Shown here piece after piece: positions 1 through 11,000 of a stretch of DNA of 64,000 bases (within the stretch, counting starts at the first letter, position 1; each line of letters opens with the position of its first letter). Below the pieces are notes generated by a model, which saw only the letters and a program-made list of their open reading frames with translations, was not told where the DNA came from and ran no database searches. The position numbers and the translations under genes were made by a program. This DNA comes from Sphingobacterium sp. (lineage in GTDB: Bacteria > Bacteroidota > Bacteroidia > Sphingobacteriales > Sphingobacteriaceae): NCBI GenBank assembly GCA_022712315.1, contig JALAGS010000027.1, positions 25,856-89,855 on the forward strand, written 5' to 3'.

Positions 1-1
1 T

Positions 2-3000
2 AATGAAGTTATAAAACCGGCATTGGTTGGACTTACTGGCCCTTGGATTTCTGGTGGCATTGAATTCAACTGGCCGCAGCACCATCGCCCCACTACATTT
101 TTGCCAACAGAGTATTTAATAGAACAGAATGCCGATGGGAGTGTTACAGTCTGGTGCAATGAAATCGAGCGTATGTTTCGGATGAAAGCGATGCAAGGGT
201 TCACTTTGCATCCGGATAAAGCTTACATCGAAATTAAGGTTCAGCTATATAACCGGACTGCATTGCCACAGACCTTTTTGTGGTGGGCAAATCCTGCAGT
301 AGTTGTCAATGACGATTACTACTCCGTCTTTCCGCCCGATGTAAATGCTGTTTTTGATCATGGGAAGCGGGAAGTTTCCTCCTTTCCCATTGCGACAGGA
401 ACCTATTACAAGTACGATTATTCGGCAGGAGTAGATATTGCGCAATACAAGAATATTCCTGTTCCGACTTCTTATATGGCCATCCAATCGAAATACAATT
501 TTGTGGGGGGATACGAAGCTGGTAAGACCAATGCGGGTATGCTACATGTCGCCGATCATCATATCTCTCCGGGGAAAAAACAATGGACCTGGGGGAATGG
601 TGACTTTGGTATTGCTTGGGATAGAAACCTGACAGACGAAAACGGACCTTATATCGAATTGATGGCGGGGGTATATACGGACAATCAACCCGATTTTGCT
701 TGGTTACAGCCCTATGAAGTAAAATCTTGGTCTCAGTATTTTATGCCTTACGCGGAAGTGGGACAAGTGAAAAATGCCACCAAAGATGCAGTGCTCAATA
801 TGGAAATTGAAGGGCAGACTGCTCGCATTGTCTTATATACATCAGGGGTCTATGAAGGACTGCGTGTTTTGTTACGTAATACAGCTGGTAAAATCTATTT
901 GGAGGAGCAAGTAACTTGTTCTCCCCGGAATATTTATACCCATACTGTTGCTGGTTTGGCTAATGATCCACAGGAGCTTATATGCGCTGTCTATGATAAA
1001 AATGGGAATGAAATGCTGTCTTACCAACCTGAGCTCTCAAAGGATGCTACAGATATTCCCGAACCTGCACAGGCAGCATTGCTCCCTGAAGATATTCATT
1101 CTATTGAAGAATTGTTTCTGACAGGACAGCACCTTGAACAGTACCGACATGCAACCTATGATCCGTTGGATTACTATCGCGAAGCTTTGAGACGGGAACC
1201 TAAAGATATCAGATGTAATAATGCGTTGGGTGCCTTTTTGTTGCGAAATGGCAAAATAATGGAGTCGATTAGGTATTTTGAGACTGCTATTGCCCGGGCG
1301 ACAGAGCGAAATCCCAATCCTTATGATGGAGAACCTTATTATAACCTTGGTTTAGCGTTGCAACTTTCAGGCGATCTGAATGGGGCTTACGGCGCCTTCT
1401 ATAAAGCGACATGGAATGCTGCCTGGAAAGATTCTGGTTATTTTGGTCTTGCACAGATTGATGCGAAAAGAGCGGATTGGCATGCTGCTTTGGAGAAAAT
1501 AGATCATTCACTGAGCCGGAATTGGTATCACCATAAAGGGAGACAGTTGAAAACCTCGATATTAAGAAAACTCGGTGCAAAAGATGCCGCTTTAGCATTT
1601 ATTCAGGAATCATTGGAATTGGACCCGTTTAATATGGGCTGTCGATTCGAATGGTATTTGATTAAAAAAGAAGAGTCGTTACTTTCTCCTATTCTGGATT
1701 TAAGCCATGTTAATATCCACAGTGTGATAGAGTATGCATTGGATTTTGCTCATGCCGGCTTGTATGAAGAAGCCTCTTTATTACTCGAAAAAACGATTGA
1801 AGATGCGGCCATGGTTTACCCTATGGTATATTATACATTGGGTTATCTTGCAACGCATTTGGGACAGCATGCTCAGGCAGCAATTTACTGTGATCGGGCT
1901 ATGGCTATGGATCCTACTTATTGTTTTCCAAACCGTTTGGAAGAGATTGCCATTCTCCGGCATGCGATTTCCATCAATCATGCGGATGCAAAGGCTTTGT
2001 ATTATTTGGGCAATCTATGGTATGGTAAGAGGCAGCATCAAGAAGCTGTGGACTGCTGGGAGCAATCGATCCAGCTGGATGGACAGTTTCCTACTGTTTT
2101 TCGCAATTTGGCCTTGGCGTATTATAATCGGATGGATAAGATGAAAGAGGCAGTTACCTTATTAGAACGGGCATTTTCATTGGATGAAAGTGATGCTCGT
2201 TTACTTATGGAACTTCATCAGCTTTACAAGAAGCAAGGGTATTCTTACCAAGAAAGATTGGCTCTACTTGATCGATATCCAGATCTGGTTGCAGTCAGAG
2301 ACGATTTATTCTTGGAGCGGATCACTCTTTTTAATCTATTGGGTGAATATGAGGTTGCGAAACAGCTCCTTGCTTCCCGGCAGTTTAAACCCTGGGAAGG
2401 TGGGGAAGGTAAGGTATCCCGTCAATATACCATATGCCACCTTGAACTCGCGAAAAAATCATTGCAGCATAATGAACTTGAGCAGGCACTTTGTTTTTTA
2501 AACGCCATTGATCATTATCCGCATAATCTTGGTGAAGGTAAGCTGATTACCATGGAAGAAAACGATATTTACTATTATAAGGGGCTCGTCTGTCGTTTAC
2601 TGGAGCGGGAGAAGGAAGCTAAATTTTATTTTTCCAAAGCAACAGAAGGCGCAGAAGAACCTCAGCAAGCACTTTTCTACAATGACCTACAACCGGATAA
2701 AATCTTTTATCAGGGTTTAGCTTGGCGTGAACTTGGCGATCCTGTAAGGGCAGAACAACGTTTTCAATGTCTGATCGATCATGGGAAGAAGTTCTTTGAC
2801 GAACCGTTTAAAATAGATTATTTTGCGGTCTCTTTACCTGATATGGATATTTGGGAGGAGAATCTGGATCATAAGAATAAAATACATTGTTTGTATGTAA
2901 TGGGATTGGGTTATCTGGGAAAAGGTGATGCTGCGAGGGCAATGGAATATTTATCAAAGGTCAAACAACTGGATCTAAATCACCAAGGAAGCCAGTCTAT

Positions 3001-3040
3001 ATCGTATTCTTTTCTAGGGGAAGGTTTATTTAAGAATTAA
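2..3040 (+). CDS. DUF5107 domain and tetratricopeptide-repeat protein (5' end outside window)
   Basis: The frame is open from base 2 with no plausible start before it, so the gene begins upstream of the window; about 1012 codons are visible. The first ~300 visible residues are rich in Trp, Tyr and Pro and resemble the carbohydrate-enzyme-like DUF5107 domain. From about residue 380 to the end there are many helical 34-residue units with TPR spacing (for example GAFLLRNGKIMESIRYFETA). DUF5107-TPR proteins of about 1100 residues are common in Bacteroidota glycan loci, but their biochemical role is not established. The stop lies 8 nt before the GH2 gene, so the two are probably cotranscribed. The TTG at 23 lies inside a longer open frame and is not the real start. 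Confidence 0.85.
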   Translation, partial: NEVIKPALVGLTGPWISGGIEFNWPQHHRPTTFLPTEYLIEQNADGSVTVWCNEIERMFRMKAMQGFTLHPDKAYIEIKVQLYNRTALPQTFLWWANPAVVVNDDYYSVFPPDVNAVFDHGKREVSSFPIATGTYYKYDYSAGVDIAQYKNIPVPTSYMAIQSKYNFVGGYEAGKTNAGMLHVADHHISPGKKQWTWGNGDFGIAWDRNLTDENGPYIELMAGVYTDNQPDFAWLQPYEVKSWSQYFMPYAEVGQVKNATKDAVLNMEIEGQTARIVLYTSGVYEGLRVLLRNTAGKIYLEEQVTCSPRNIYTHTVAGLANDPQELICAVYDKNGNEMLSYQPELSKDATDIPEPAQAALLPEDIHSIEELFLTGQHLEQYRHATYDPLDYYREALRREPKDIRCNNALGAFLLRNGKIMESIRYFETAIARATERNPNPYDGEPYYNLGLALQLSGDLNGAYGAFYKATWNAAWKDSGYFGLAQIDAKRADWHAALEKIDHSLSRNWYHHKGRQLKTSILRKLGAKDAALAFIQESLELDPFNMGCRFEWYLIKKEESLLSPILDLSHVNIHSVIEYALDFAHAGLYEEASLLLEKTIEDAAMVYPMVYYTLGYLATHLGQHAQAAIYCDRAMAMDPTYCFPNRLEEIAILRHAISINHADAKALYYLGNLWYGKRQHQEAVDCWEQSIQLDGQFPTVFRNLALAYYNRMDKMKEAVTLLERAFSLDESDARLLMELHQLYKKQGYSYQERLALLDRYPDLVAVRDDLFLERITLFNLLGEYEVAKQLLASRQFKPWEGGEGKVSRQYTICHLELAKKSLQHNELEQALCFLNAIDHYPHNLGEGKLITMEENDIYYYKGLVCRLLEREKEAKFYFSKATEGAEEPQQALFYNDLQPDKIFYQGLAWRELGDPVRAEQRFQCLIDHGKKFFDEPFKIDYFAVSLPDMDIWEENLDHKNKIHCLYVMGLGYLGKGDAARAMEYLSKVKQLDLNHQGSQSISYSFLGEGLFKN

Positions 3041-3048
3041 TTTACGAC

Positions 3049-5832
3049 ATGTATCGTTACATCATTATATTAATAGCCCTATTTCAGAGCTACACGGTCT
3101 GGGCCGATGGGATAGGCCGCCTTGATCTCGCAGGAGAGTGGAAGGTTCAACTTGATCCAGAAGATGTAGGCATCGAAATGGGATGGGCAAATAAAGCGTT
3201 CACCAGTTCGATTAAATTACCGGGAACAACGGACGACGCAGGTTTAGGAGTGTTAAATACTTTAGCGCCCGCCCTTGCCAAACCTCAACTTTCTCATTTA
3301 ACACGGAAACACCGTTATGTGGGAGCGGCTTGGTATACCCGGGAACTCTCGATTCCAGCAGGCTGGGTAGGTAAAACAATGATTTTAAGCCTTGAACGTG
3401 TGCTATGGGAGTCTGCCGTTTGGATTGATGGTATAGCAGTCCCGCAAAAGCAACGTAGCCTTGTCAGTCCGCATGAGTTTGATTTAAGCGCATTATTGAA
3501 AGCGGGAAGCAAACATCGATTGACCATCCGTGTAGACAATAGAAAAAAGCTAGCCATTAGTGTTGATGATATGGCACATGCCTACACCGATCATACTCAA
3601 ATTATCTGGAACGGTATTCTTGGAAAGATCGTTATTCAGGCATGGGATGCGGTCCGTTTGAAATCTATTTATGCTACCCCTGATCTAGCGAAAAAGGAAA
3701 TTAATCTGCGTGTCGATCTTAGCAATAAACTGGCAGCAGAAGTTGTCGGTAAGCTGAAAATAAATGTAAAAGACAACATGGGCTCGCTGCCCCCTGTTGA
3801 AAAAACTATACGATTGGCGCAGGGAGATTCTGCTGTCTCCTTAAATTATTTGCTTGGTGATAGACTAAAACTTTGGGATGAATTTTCACCACATCTATAT
3901 GACATCGATATTGAATGGATAACGTCTGCTGCTGTGTCAACTTTGAGCACGACGGTGGGGGTGCGCGCACTTTCTGGCGAGGGTACAACCTTGAAAATCA
4001 ATGGTCAGCCTTTATTTTTAAGAGGAACACTGGAATGTAGTATTTTCCCGTTAACGGGTCATCCTCCAATGGATAAGTCCGGCTGGAGAAAGGTATTTCT
4101 GACGGCAAAACAATGGGGATTGAATCATCTCAGATTTCATTCATGGTGCCCACCTGAGGCCGCTTTTGCTGTTGCAGACGAATTGGGGTTCTATCTTCAG
4201 GTCGAATTGCCAATCTGGGAGAATAACATAGGTAAAGACGAGGGAGTGATGAATTTTCTCTATGAAGAGGCCGATCGCATGATACAAGCCTATGGAAATC
4301 ACCCCTCCTTTTGTTTTTGGAGTATGGGGAATGAATTAAGTGGTGATTTTAATGCCCTGAATGCTTTGGTAAAGTCGCTAAAGGAAAAAGATAAGCGGCA
4401 TCTCTATACAGCAACCTCCTTTACCTTTCAACAGGGACATGGTATCGCGGCAGAAGCTTATGATGATTATTTGATTACACAGTGGACTGCAAAAGGATGG
4501 GTGCGGGGACAGGGTGTTTTTAATAGCGAGTCGCCTTCGTTCAATAAAAATTATATTAATTCGCTAGAAGGACTTACGGTTCCGGTTGTAACACATGAGA
4601 TTGGACAATATGCGGTCTATCCCAATTTAGCTGAAATCAAAAAATATAAAGGAGTATTAAAACCGCTAAATTTCATTTCCGTTGCGGAGGATCTGAAACA
4701 AAAAGGATTATTACAGAAGGCCAAAGCGTATACAATGGCTTCCGGAAAGCTCGCCGCGATTTTATATAAAGAGGAGATGGAAAGAGCCTTAAAAACTCAA
4801 GGGATCAGTGGCTATCAATTATTAGATCTTCATGATTTTCCTGGTCAGGGAACAGCATTGGTAGGTTTATTGGATGCTTTTTGGGACAGTAAGAATATTA
4901 TTTCTGCAGCTGAATTCCGGCAATTTAGCGCTCCCGTAGTCCCTTTGATCCAATTTCCAAAAGCTGTGTATTCCAATGATGAAACTTTTGAAGCTATTTT
5001 GGATGTGAGCAATTATGGACAAGAGGTTTTGCAAAATCAGCGTATAAGCTGGTCGCTCAGAGATGGAGCAGATATAGTCGCAAAGGGGCATTTTGATTCA
5101 ACAATTGGAAAGGGACATCAGGGAAATGTAGGGCATTTAGAAGCTTCATTACGTGAAATAGTGCGTGCTAAGAAACTGACGCTTGAGGTGCAGCTTGAAG
5201 GTACTTCCTATAAAAATCATTGGCATATTTGGGTGTATCCGAAGGATAAAGCAATTGACTTCGGGGAGGTCAACTATACGCGGGAACTGGAAGAGGCGAT
5301 GCGCTTGTTGAAAGAAGGGAAAAAGGTGCTTTTAAATCCCGAGTGGAAGAAAATGAGCGGTATTGAGGGGAAGTTTGTTCCTGTTTTCTGGAGCCCTGTA
5401 CATTTCCCAAAACAGGCTGGTACCATGGGATTGCTTTGTGATCCCACGCATCCAGCATTAGCAGACTTTCCGACAGACAATCATACGGATTGGCAATGGT
5501 GGGATCTGCAGATTAAGTCAACGACAATGATCACGGATCAGATCAAAGGCGGAAATGCGATCGTAGAGCTCATTGATAACTTTGCCAACAATAGGAAATT
5601 GGCGTCGCTTTATGAGGGAACGGTAGGCAGAGGTCGGCTTATGATCGCTTCTTTTGATCTGGAAACTGATTTAGCAAACCGACCGGTGGCAAAGCAAATG
5701 CTGGCTTCTATTTTAAAGTATATGAATGATGCCAAGTTTAGACCTAAAGTCATCGAAAATCCTACTGTTCTCCAACAGTTATTGCAGTCTAAAGAATCGC
5801 AGGAAAAAGCTGGGCCAAAAGCAATCTATTGA
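3049..5832 (+). CDS. Secreted glycoside hydrolase family 2 protein
   Basis: This 927-residue protein starts with a signal peptide (about residues 1-19, ending VWADG). It follows the GH2 order: jelly-roll sugar-binding domain (~20-190), Ig-like domain (~195-300) and a TIM barrel (~305-600). The acid/base Glu is visible in SMGNELSGD (E429) and the nucleophile Glu in THEIGQYAV (E517), so the enzyme looks active. Roughly 300 extra C-terminal residues follow the barrel and end in an alpha/beta, GATase-like stretch. GH2 includes beta-galactosidases, beta-mannosidases and beta-glucuronidases, and the sequence alone does not decide which. It sits 8 nt behind the DUF5107 gene and upstream of the sigma/FecR/SusCD genes, suggesting periplasmic trimming of the glycan imported by that SusCD pair. 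Confidence 0.88.
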   Translation: MYRYIIILIALFQSYTVWADGIGRLDLAGEWKVQLDPEDVGIEMGWANKAFTSSIKLPGTTDDAGLGVLNTLAPALAKPQLSHLTRKHRYVGAAWYTRELSIPAGWVGKTMILSLERVLWESAVWIDGIAVPQKQRSLVSPHEFDLSALLKAGSKHRLTIRVDNRKKLAISVDDMAHAYTDHTQIIWNGILGKIVIQAWDAVRLKSIYATPDLAKKEINLRVDLSNKLAAEVVGKLKINVKDNMGSLPPVEKTIRLAQGDSAVSLNYLLGDRLKLWDEFSPHLYDIDIEWITSAAVSTLSTTVGVRALSGEGTTLKINGQPLFLRGTLECSIFPLTGHPPMDKSGWRKVFLTAKQWGLNHLRFHSWCPPEAAFAVADELGFYLQVELPIWENNIGKDEGVMNFLYEEADRMIQAYGNHPSFCFWSMGNELSGDFNALNALVKSLKEKDKRHLYTATSFTFQQGHGIAAEAYDDYLITQWTAKGWVRGQGVFNSESPSFNKNYINSLEGLTVPVVTHEIGQYAVYPNLAEIKKYKGVLKPLNFISVAEDLKQKGLLQKAKAYTMASGKLAAILYKEEMERALKTQGISGYQLLDLHDFPGQGTALVGLLDAFWDSKNIISAAEFRQFSAPVVPLIQFPKAVYSNDETFEAILDVSNYGQEVLQNQRISWSLRDGADIVAKGHFDSTIGKGHQGNVGHLEASLREIVRAKKLTLEVQLEGTSYKNHWHIWVYPKDKAIDFGEVNYTRELEEAMRLLKEGKKVLLNPEWKKMSGIEGKFVPVFWSPVHFPKQAGTMGLLCDPTHPALADFPTDNHTDWQWWDLQIKSTTMITDQIKGGNAIVELIDNFANNRKLASLYEGTVGRGRLMIASFDLETDLANRPVAKQMLASILKYMNDAKFRPKVIENPTVLQQLLQSKESQEKAGPKAIY

Positions 5833-5975
5833 TTTCAGAAATTACAATACAGGATTTTAGTAAGCTTAACTTTTTTAAAATAAATATGTAGAAATAATTG
5901 TTAACTTGGCCTTGTAATCTAATTGTTACCTGAAAAGCACAAAGACCAATACACCGAAGATTGGGAACTTTAGTT

Positions 5976-6554
5976 ATGAGAAAAGAAAAAGATGAAGCCA
6001 ATTTGATTGAAGCGCTCTCTATGGGGAAGCAGGCCGTTTTACCAAAGCTTTACGAAGTGTATGCAAGTCGTATTTTTGATGTTTCTTTCCATTTTTTGAA
6101 AGATACAGGCTGGAGTGAAGATGTTGTGCAGGAAGTTTTTGTAAAACTATGGACGAATCGGGAAAGTATAAAACACGATGCTGACCTTTGGCCGTTTTTA
6201 TATGTATTGACAAAAAGAGAGTGTTTCAATAAACTAAGAAGCATCAAGCGTTCTCGTTCAGCTTTTGAGCTCCTTTATTATCATATCGAACATCATTCAG
6301 ACAGAGCTGATGGGTTGATTGAACGAAAAGAGCTTGCTGATGAAATTGAAAATTACCTTGCTCAACTTCCGGAACAACAGAAACTCGTATTTACCTTAAG
6401 TCGAATAGAAGGAATTCCTCACAATCAAATTGCAGAGGAACTAAATCTCTCTAAGAATACAGTAAAAAACCATCTCGCGAGGGCATCAAAACATTTAAAA
6501 CAAGCCCGTTCTGGACGAAATCCATTACTATCCCTATTTTTTTATTTTTTCTGA
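5976..6554 (+). CDS. ECF-type RNA polymerase sigma factor (FecI-like)
   Basis: A 193-residue sigma-70 family protein of extracytoplasmic-function size. Region 2 covers about residues 20-95 (SEDVVQEVFVKLW is the region 2.2-like core) and region 4 about 120-185, with a helix-turn-helix containing GIPHNQIAEELNLSKNTVKNH. The ATG at 5976 is preferred over an in-frame TTG at 5961 because it gives a normal MRKEK start. The gene sits 143 nt after the GH2 gene and 207 nt before the fecR-like gene. With FecR and an STN-carrying SusC downstream it forms the usual Bacteroidota trans-envelope switch, in which substrate binding at SusC releases the sigma factor to transcribe the locus. Confidence 0.93.
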   Translation: MRKEKDEANLIEALSMGKQAVLPKLYEVYASRIFDVSFHFLKDTGWSEDVVQEVFVKLWTNRESIKHDADLWPFLYVLTKRECFNKLRSIKRSRSAFELLYYHIEHHSDRADGLIERKELADEIENYLAQLPEQQKLVFTLSRIEGIPHNQIAEELNLSKNTVKNHLARASKHLKQARSGRNPLLSLFFYFF

Positions 6555-6692
6555 AAAAGAATCTCATTTATCAATCCATCTAATTTTGACCGAATATTAA
6601 TTTTCCTTTTTAGTTGAGCTTAAGACCTATGTTATTTTATAACAATTGGGATTTCACAAGTATCTAAAAATTTTTAAAAAAAATATTTTCCC

Positions 6693-6724
6693 GTGTAGTC
6701 CTTTTTTGTTTTTGCGGTGTACTG
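6693..6724 (+). promoter_or_regulatory. Candidate ECF-sigma-dependent promoter upstream of fecR-like gene
   Basis: The 207-nt gap between sigma and anti-sigma genes is A/T-rich and contains two similar boxes, GTGTAGTC (6693-6700) and GTGTACTG (6717-6724), separated by a T-rich spacer. Their position 38-69 nt before the fecR-like start suits an autoregulated promoter. This is a guess from layout; I know no fixed consensus to compare with. Confidence 0.25.
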
Positions 6725-6761
6725 TCTAAAATAACCCTAAGAAGTACGAACCAATTTGACC

Positions 6762-7934
6762 ATGCAAGAAGAAAGACTACGCTATTTGCTGACCAATTAT
6801 TTTAGAAATACCATCTCTCGAGAAGAACTGAAAGAGATGCTTGATCAATTAGACGAGCTGGAAGAATCAGAATTTACCTCTCTTTTTGAACGTATGGGCG
6901 AAAGAATTCCCCAGCGCTCGGTGCTCTTTAACAGGGATCAAGTTTTTAATCAGATCTCAAGTCGAATAGCTGAACACCATGAAGAGACCGGAAGCGAAAG
7001 AAAATCAAAGTTACGCTATATCAAATGGGGTGGCATTGCGGCTGCAATTATTGTCTTCTGTTTTTCAATCCTGTTTCTGGTCAAACAAAGCGCGATGGAA
7101 ACGACTTCACAACAAGCCATCTCGCCAAAAGAAATCGCCTTGCCGGAAAATGGTGAGCCTGTACTTAAACTTTCAAATGGTGACCAATATTCAATTTCAG
7201 AAGATCATCCTGAAACCTTGGATAAAACCGATCTGACCATCGTTAAAGCGCCGGATGGTACAGTCGTTTACCAAATTCGAGATAATAGCAACAGCAAGTC
7301 TGAGAAGAGAACTTTCCTTAGTCCAAAAGGAAGTGCGTTGACCATGCAGTTGGTAGATGGTACAAAGGTTCAGCTAAACTCAGGCACCAGTTTAACCTAT
7401 CCAACACATTTTGACGGAAATAGTAGAATGGTATACTTGGACGGTGAAGCTTATTTTGATGTCACTCATGACAGTAGCAAACCTTTTATTGTTCAGACTA
7501 AACAGACCCAGGTTAAAGTGTTGGGAACACAATTCAATATTGCCTCTGATCTTAGCAAAACTAAAATCCTGACCACTTTAATCAAAGGTAAAGTTGCTGT
7601 GAGTGCTGGGCATAATCAGCAAATTTTAAGCCCCGGAATGCAGGCACAAACTAATCTGCATACAAAACAAATTGTCGTATTGGAAGCCGACCTAAAAGAA
7701 GTTCTCGCGTGGCGGGATGGCTTCTTTCGTTTTACGGAAGACAATATTGAGACTGTCTTGCAAAAAGTGGGTGAATGGTATGATATCAAGGAAGTCAAGG
7801 TGAATTCATCGTCCAGCGATAAATTTACAGGGATGATAAAGAGAACCAAAAAGCTCACGGATTTATTCGGGCAGCTGGAAAAAATATCCAATTATAAGTT
7901 TAAAATTCAGGATGGGAGGGTCCTTGTTATGTAA
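6762..7934 (+). CDS. FecR family anti-sigma factor
   Basis: A 390-residue inner-membrane protein. A short cytoplasmic N-terminal helical domain (about 1-80) would hold the sigma factor. One membrane segment follows at about 89-109 (GGIAAAIIVFCFSILFL), then a periplasmic FecR domain (~185-290, with VYLDGEAYFDV) and a C-terminal DUF4974-like domain (~310-390, with WRDGFFRFTEDNIETVL). ATG 6762 is chosen over the in-frame TTG 6756. It should relay the signal from the STN domain of the downstream SusC to the sigma factor encoded upstream. The gap to susC (7935-8048) holds a hairpin. Confidence 0.93.
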   Translation: MQEERLRYLLTNYFRNTISREELKEMLDQLDELEESEFTSLFERMGERIPQRSVLFNRDQVFNQISSRIAEHHEETGSERKSKLRYIKWGGIAAAIIVFCFSILFLVKQSAMETTSQQAISPKEIALPENGEPVLKLSNGDQYSISEDHPETLDKTDLTIVKAPDGTVVYQIRDNSNSKSEKRTFLSPKGSALTMQLVDGTKVQLNSGTSLTYPTHFDGNSRMVYLDGEAYFDVTHDSSKPFIVQTKQTQVKVLGTQFNIASDLSKTKILTTLIKGKVAVSAGHNQQILSPGMQAQTNLHTKQIVVLEADLKEVLAWRDGFFRFTEDNIETVLQKVGEWYDIKEVKVNSSSSDKFTGMIKRTKKLTDLFGQLEKISNYKFKIQDGRVLVM

Positions 7935-7958
7935 CCATGAGACCTTGAGCTAAAAGTA

Positions 7959-7985
7959 ATCGGAAGTGCTCGCAACACTCCCGAT
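7959..7985 (+). other. Intergenic hairpin between fecR-like gene and susC
   Basis: Arms ATCGGAAGTG (7959-7968) and CACTCCCGAT (7976-7985) pair over 10 bp with one A-C mismatch around a 7-nt loop. No T-run follows, so it is not a standard terminator. It could slow transcription or set an mRNA processing boundary between the low-level regulator message and the abundant susCD message. Confidence 0.4.
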
Positions 7986-8048
7986 CGTAGTTTAGCGATT
8001 AAATAAACCTAATTGAGTTATAAACCATTTAACACCAAACCTATACAA

Positions 8049-11000
8049 ATGTATAAAAGGAATAGCAAAAGTTGCTTTTTTACACAAAAATTCTTTGTAA
8101 AAGCATTTATCAGGATGAAAGTATGCATACTAATCCTCATCATCTCCATGGTGCATGTTCATGCATCTAGCTTTGGTCAACAAGTGACATTGGATATAAA
8201 AAACGGACGTTTGGTGGATGTCCTGGATGAGATTCAAAAACAAACGGGGTACGAGTTTTTGTACAATAACAGTTTGATTAATAAACAGAAAAGGGTGACC
8301 ATCAAAGCAAGTCACAAAAACTTTAAAGAGGTCCTTCAAGAGTTTCTGTCGGAAAGAAATCTGACCTATGAATTGAATCTGAACACGGTATTGATTATGG
8401 CCAAAGCGGCGTCTATACCAGTTGCTGCTCCCAGCACTACGGTGATCATGCAGCGACGTAAGATAACAGGGGGCGTGTCGGATGTCAAGGGAGCACCATT
8501 GGAAAGTGTAACAGTTTCGGTTAAGGGAACAAATATCGGAACGAAGACCGATGCGCAGGGGCAATTTGCCTTGGAAATTGAAGATCAGCATAAGGTGCTA
8601 CAGTTTTCGCTGGTGGGTTATCAGTCGCTTGAGCGTAATATTAGCACGACGAATCAGCTACATGTCACTTTGGAGCTTGTGGTAAGCGATCTGGAGGAAG
8701 CTGTTGTTGTCGCTTATGGAAAGCAACGTAAAATCAGTGTAGTGGGAGCAATTAGTAGTGTTTCTCCGCAGCAGTTAAAAACTCCGGTTGCTAAACTTAG
8801 TAGCTCATTAGCTGGACAGATGGCAGGCGTAGTCACAGTGCAGGGTTCGGGAGAACCTGGCTCGGCGACCTCATTTTGGATACGGGGAGTCAGCAGCTTT
8901 GCGGGAAGTAATAGTCCATTGATCTTGGTTGATGGAATTGAGCGACCGATGGATTTAGTTGATCCTGAGGATGTAGAGTCTTTCTCGATCTTGAAAGATG
9001 CGGCAGCCACAGCCGTATATGGTGTAAGGGGAGCTAACGGCATTGTGGTTATAACCACAAAAAGAGGGAAGAAGAGTGCCAAACCAACAATTAATGCTCG
9101 TGTTGAACGGGGTATGCTGGAACCAACACGGCTACCGAAATTGGCCAATGCTATGCAATGGTTAGATTATTATAACGATATCAACTTTGAAGCCTCTGGT
9201 AAAGTACCATTAACGCAGGAAGAAATAAATAAATATGTGAATAAAGTGGACCCGGACGTGTATCCTAATGTGGATTGGATGCAAGAAATATTTAAGAAAA
9301 GAACGTCGAATGAACGTTTGAATGTAAATGTGACCGGGGGTGGAGATTTTATTAAGTACTATGTGTCTGGTTCTTATATGAAGGAGAATGGGATCTTTCA
9401 ACCTCGAAAGACATCAAACTATGACCCGTCAGTGAACTTTGACAGGATCAATTTCCGGTCCAATGTAGATATTAAGCTTTCTCCCTCAACTGAAGTAAAC
9501 CTAAATCTCTCCAATCAATTCGAAACGAAAAATCGTTTGGGGCTAGATCTGGGAACCATGTATGATGTTATTTTGCACACCACACCTGTCGCAATTCCAA
9601 CGCAATTCTCTAATGGAGCTTATACAATGAGCCCCTATTATTTTCTGAATACAACAGGATACTCCAAAGATTTTTGGAATAATGCACAATCTTTGGTTGG
9701 CGTAACACAGGATTTTTCCGAATTGATTACATCTGGATTAAGAGCAAATGTCAAATTCTCTTGGGATGCTAAAAATTCTACTTCTTTGGACAGACGTAAG
9801 AATCCCATCACCTATTATGTGGATAAGACGAATGCCCGGGATAATGAGGGAAACTTAATTTTGAAGGATAATGGTGCTGGAAGTGATTATTTTACATTGA
9901 AGGATTGGCATTCAGGGGAACGGGCAATTAACTTCGAAAGTTCACTGATGTATGATAGACTGTTCGCCGAGAAGCATCGTTTCGGAGGACTATTTTTATT
10001 CTCTATGCGGGAGCGGACGAATAATTTTCCGGAGAACAATTATATAACCGCACTGCCCTATCGGAATACAGGGATTGCTTCGCGTTTAACTTATTCGTAC
10101 TTAGATCGTTATTTTATCGAGGGGAACTTTGGATATAATGGTTCGGAAAATTTTGCCCCCAAGAAGCGTTTTGGATTTTTTCCATCCTTGGCGATGGGTT
10201 ATGTACTAAGTAATGAGCCTTTCTTTGAGCCCTTATTACCTGTAATTAGCTTCTTAAAGATACGCGGATCCATTGGTAAGATTGGTAGTGATAAAATTGA
10301 TGGAAAACGTCGATTTGCTTATAACTCGGAGATGGAAGACCGTGGGGGATATTCTTTTGGTATAGGAGGGCAGAAGCCATTGATTGGAATTGCTACAGGT
10401 TATCCAGGAAATCCATTGGTAGCCTGGGAGAGTGCATTGAAAAGAAATATTGGTCTAGAGTTGACGCTATTTAATAAATTGACTATTCAGACTGATTATT
10501 TTGCTGAGAAGCGCGATGGGATTTATATTCCACAGGAGAGCGTGCCTTCTATTGTTGGAGTAAATGTAAAACCTTTAGTAAATATTGGTCAAATGGAGAA
10601 TAGAGGAATAGAAGGATCATTAGAATTTAATCATCATCAGGGAGATTTCGGTCTTCAGATTCGTGGGAATATAACCTATAATCGTAACAAAAAATTATTT
10701 GATGACAAACCTGTTCCTGTATGGGCCTACCAATCGGATATAGGGCAGCGTTGGGGGCAGCAACGTGGCTTAATAGCACTGGGGCTGTTCCAATCGGAAG
10801 ACGAAATAGCACACAGTCCTGTGCAGAAATACGGCGATGGTCCCCATCCGGGTGATCTAAAGTACCGAGATATTAACGGTGATGGTCAAATAACGGAACA
10901 AGATAAAGTGGCTATAGGAAATACTGATATGCCACAGCTGACTTATGGATTTGGAACGAGCGTTTCGTGGAGAGGATTTGATATTGCCGCATTCTTTCAT

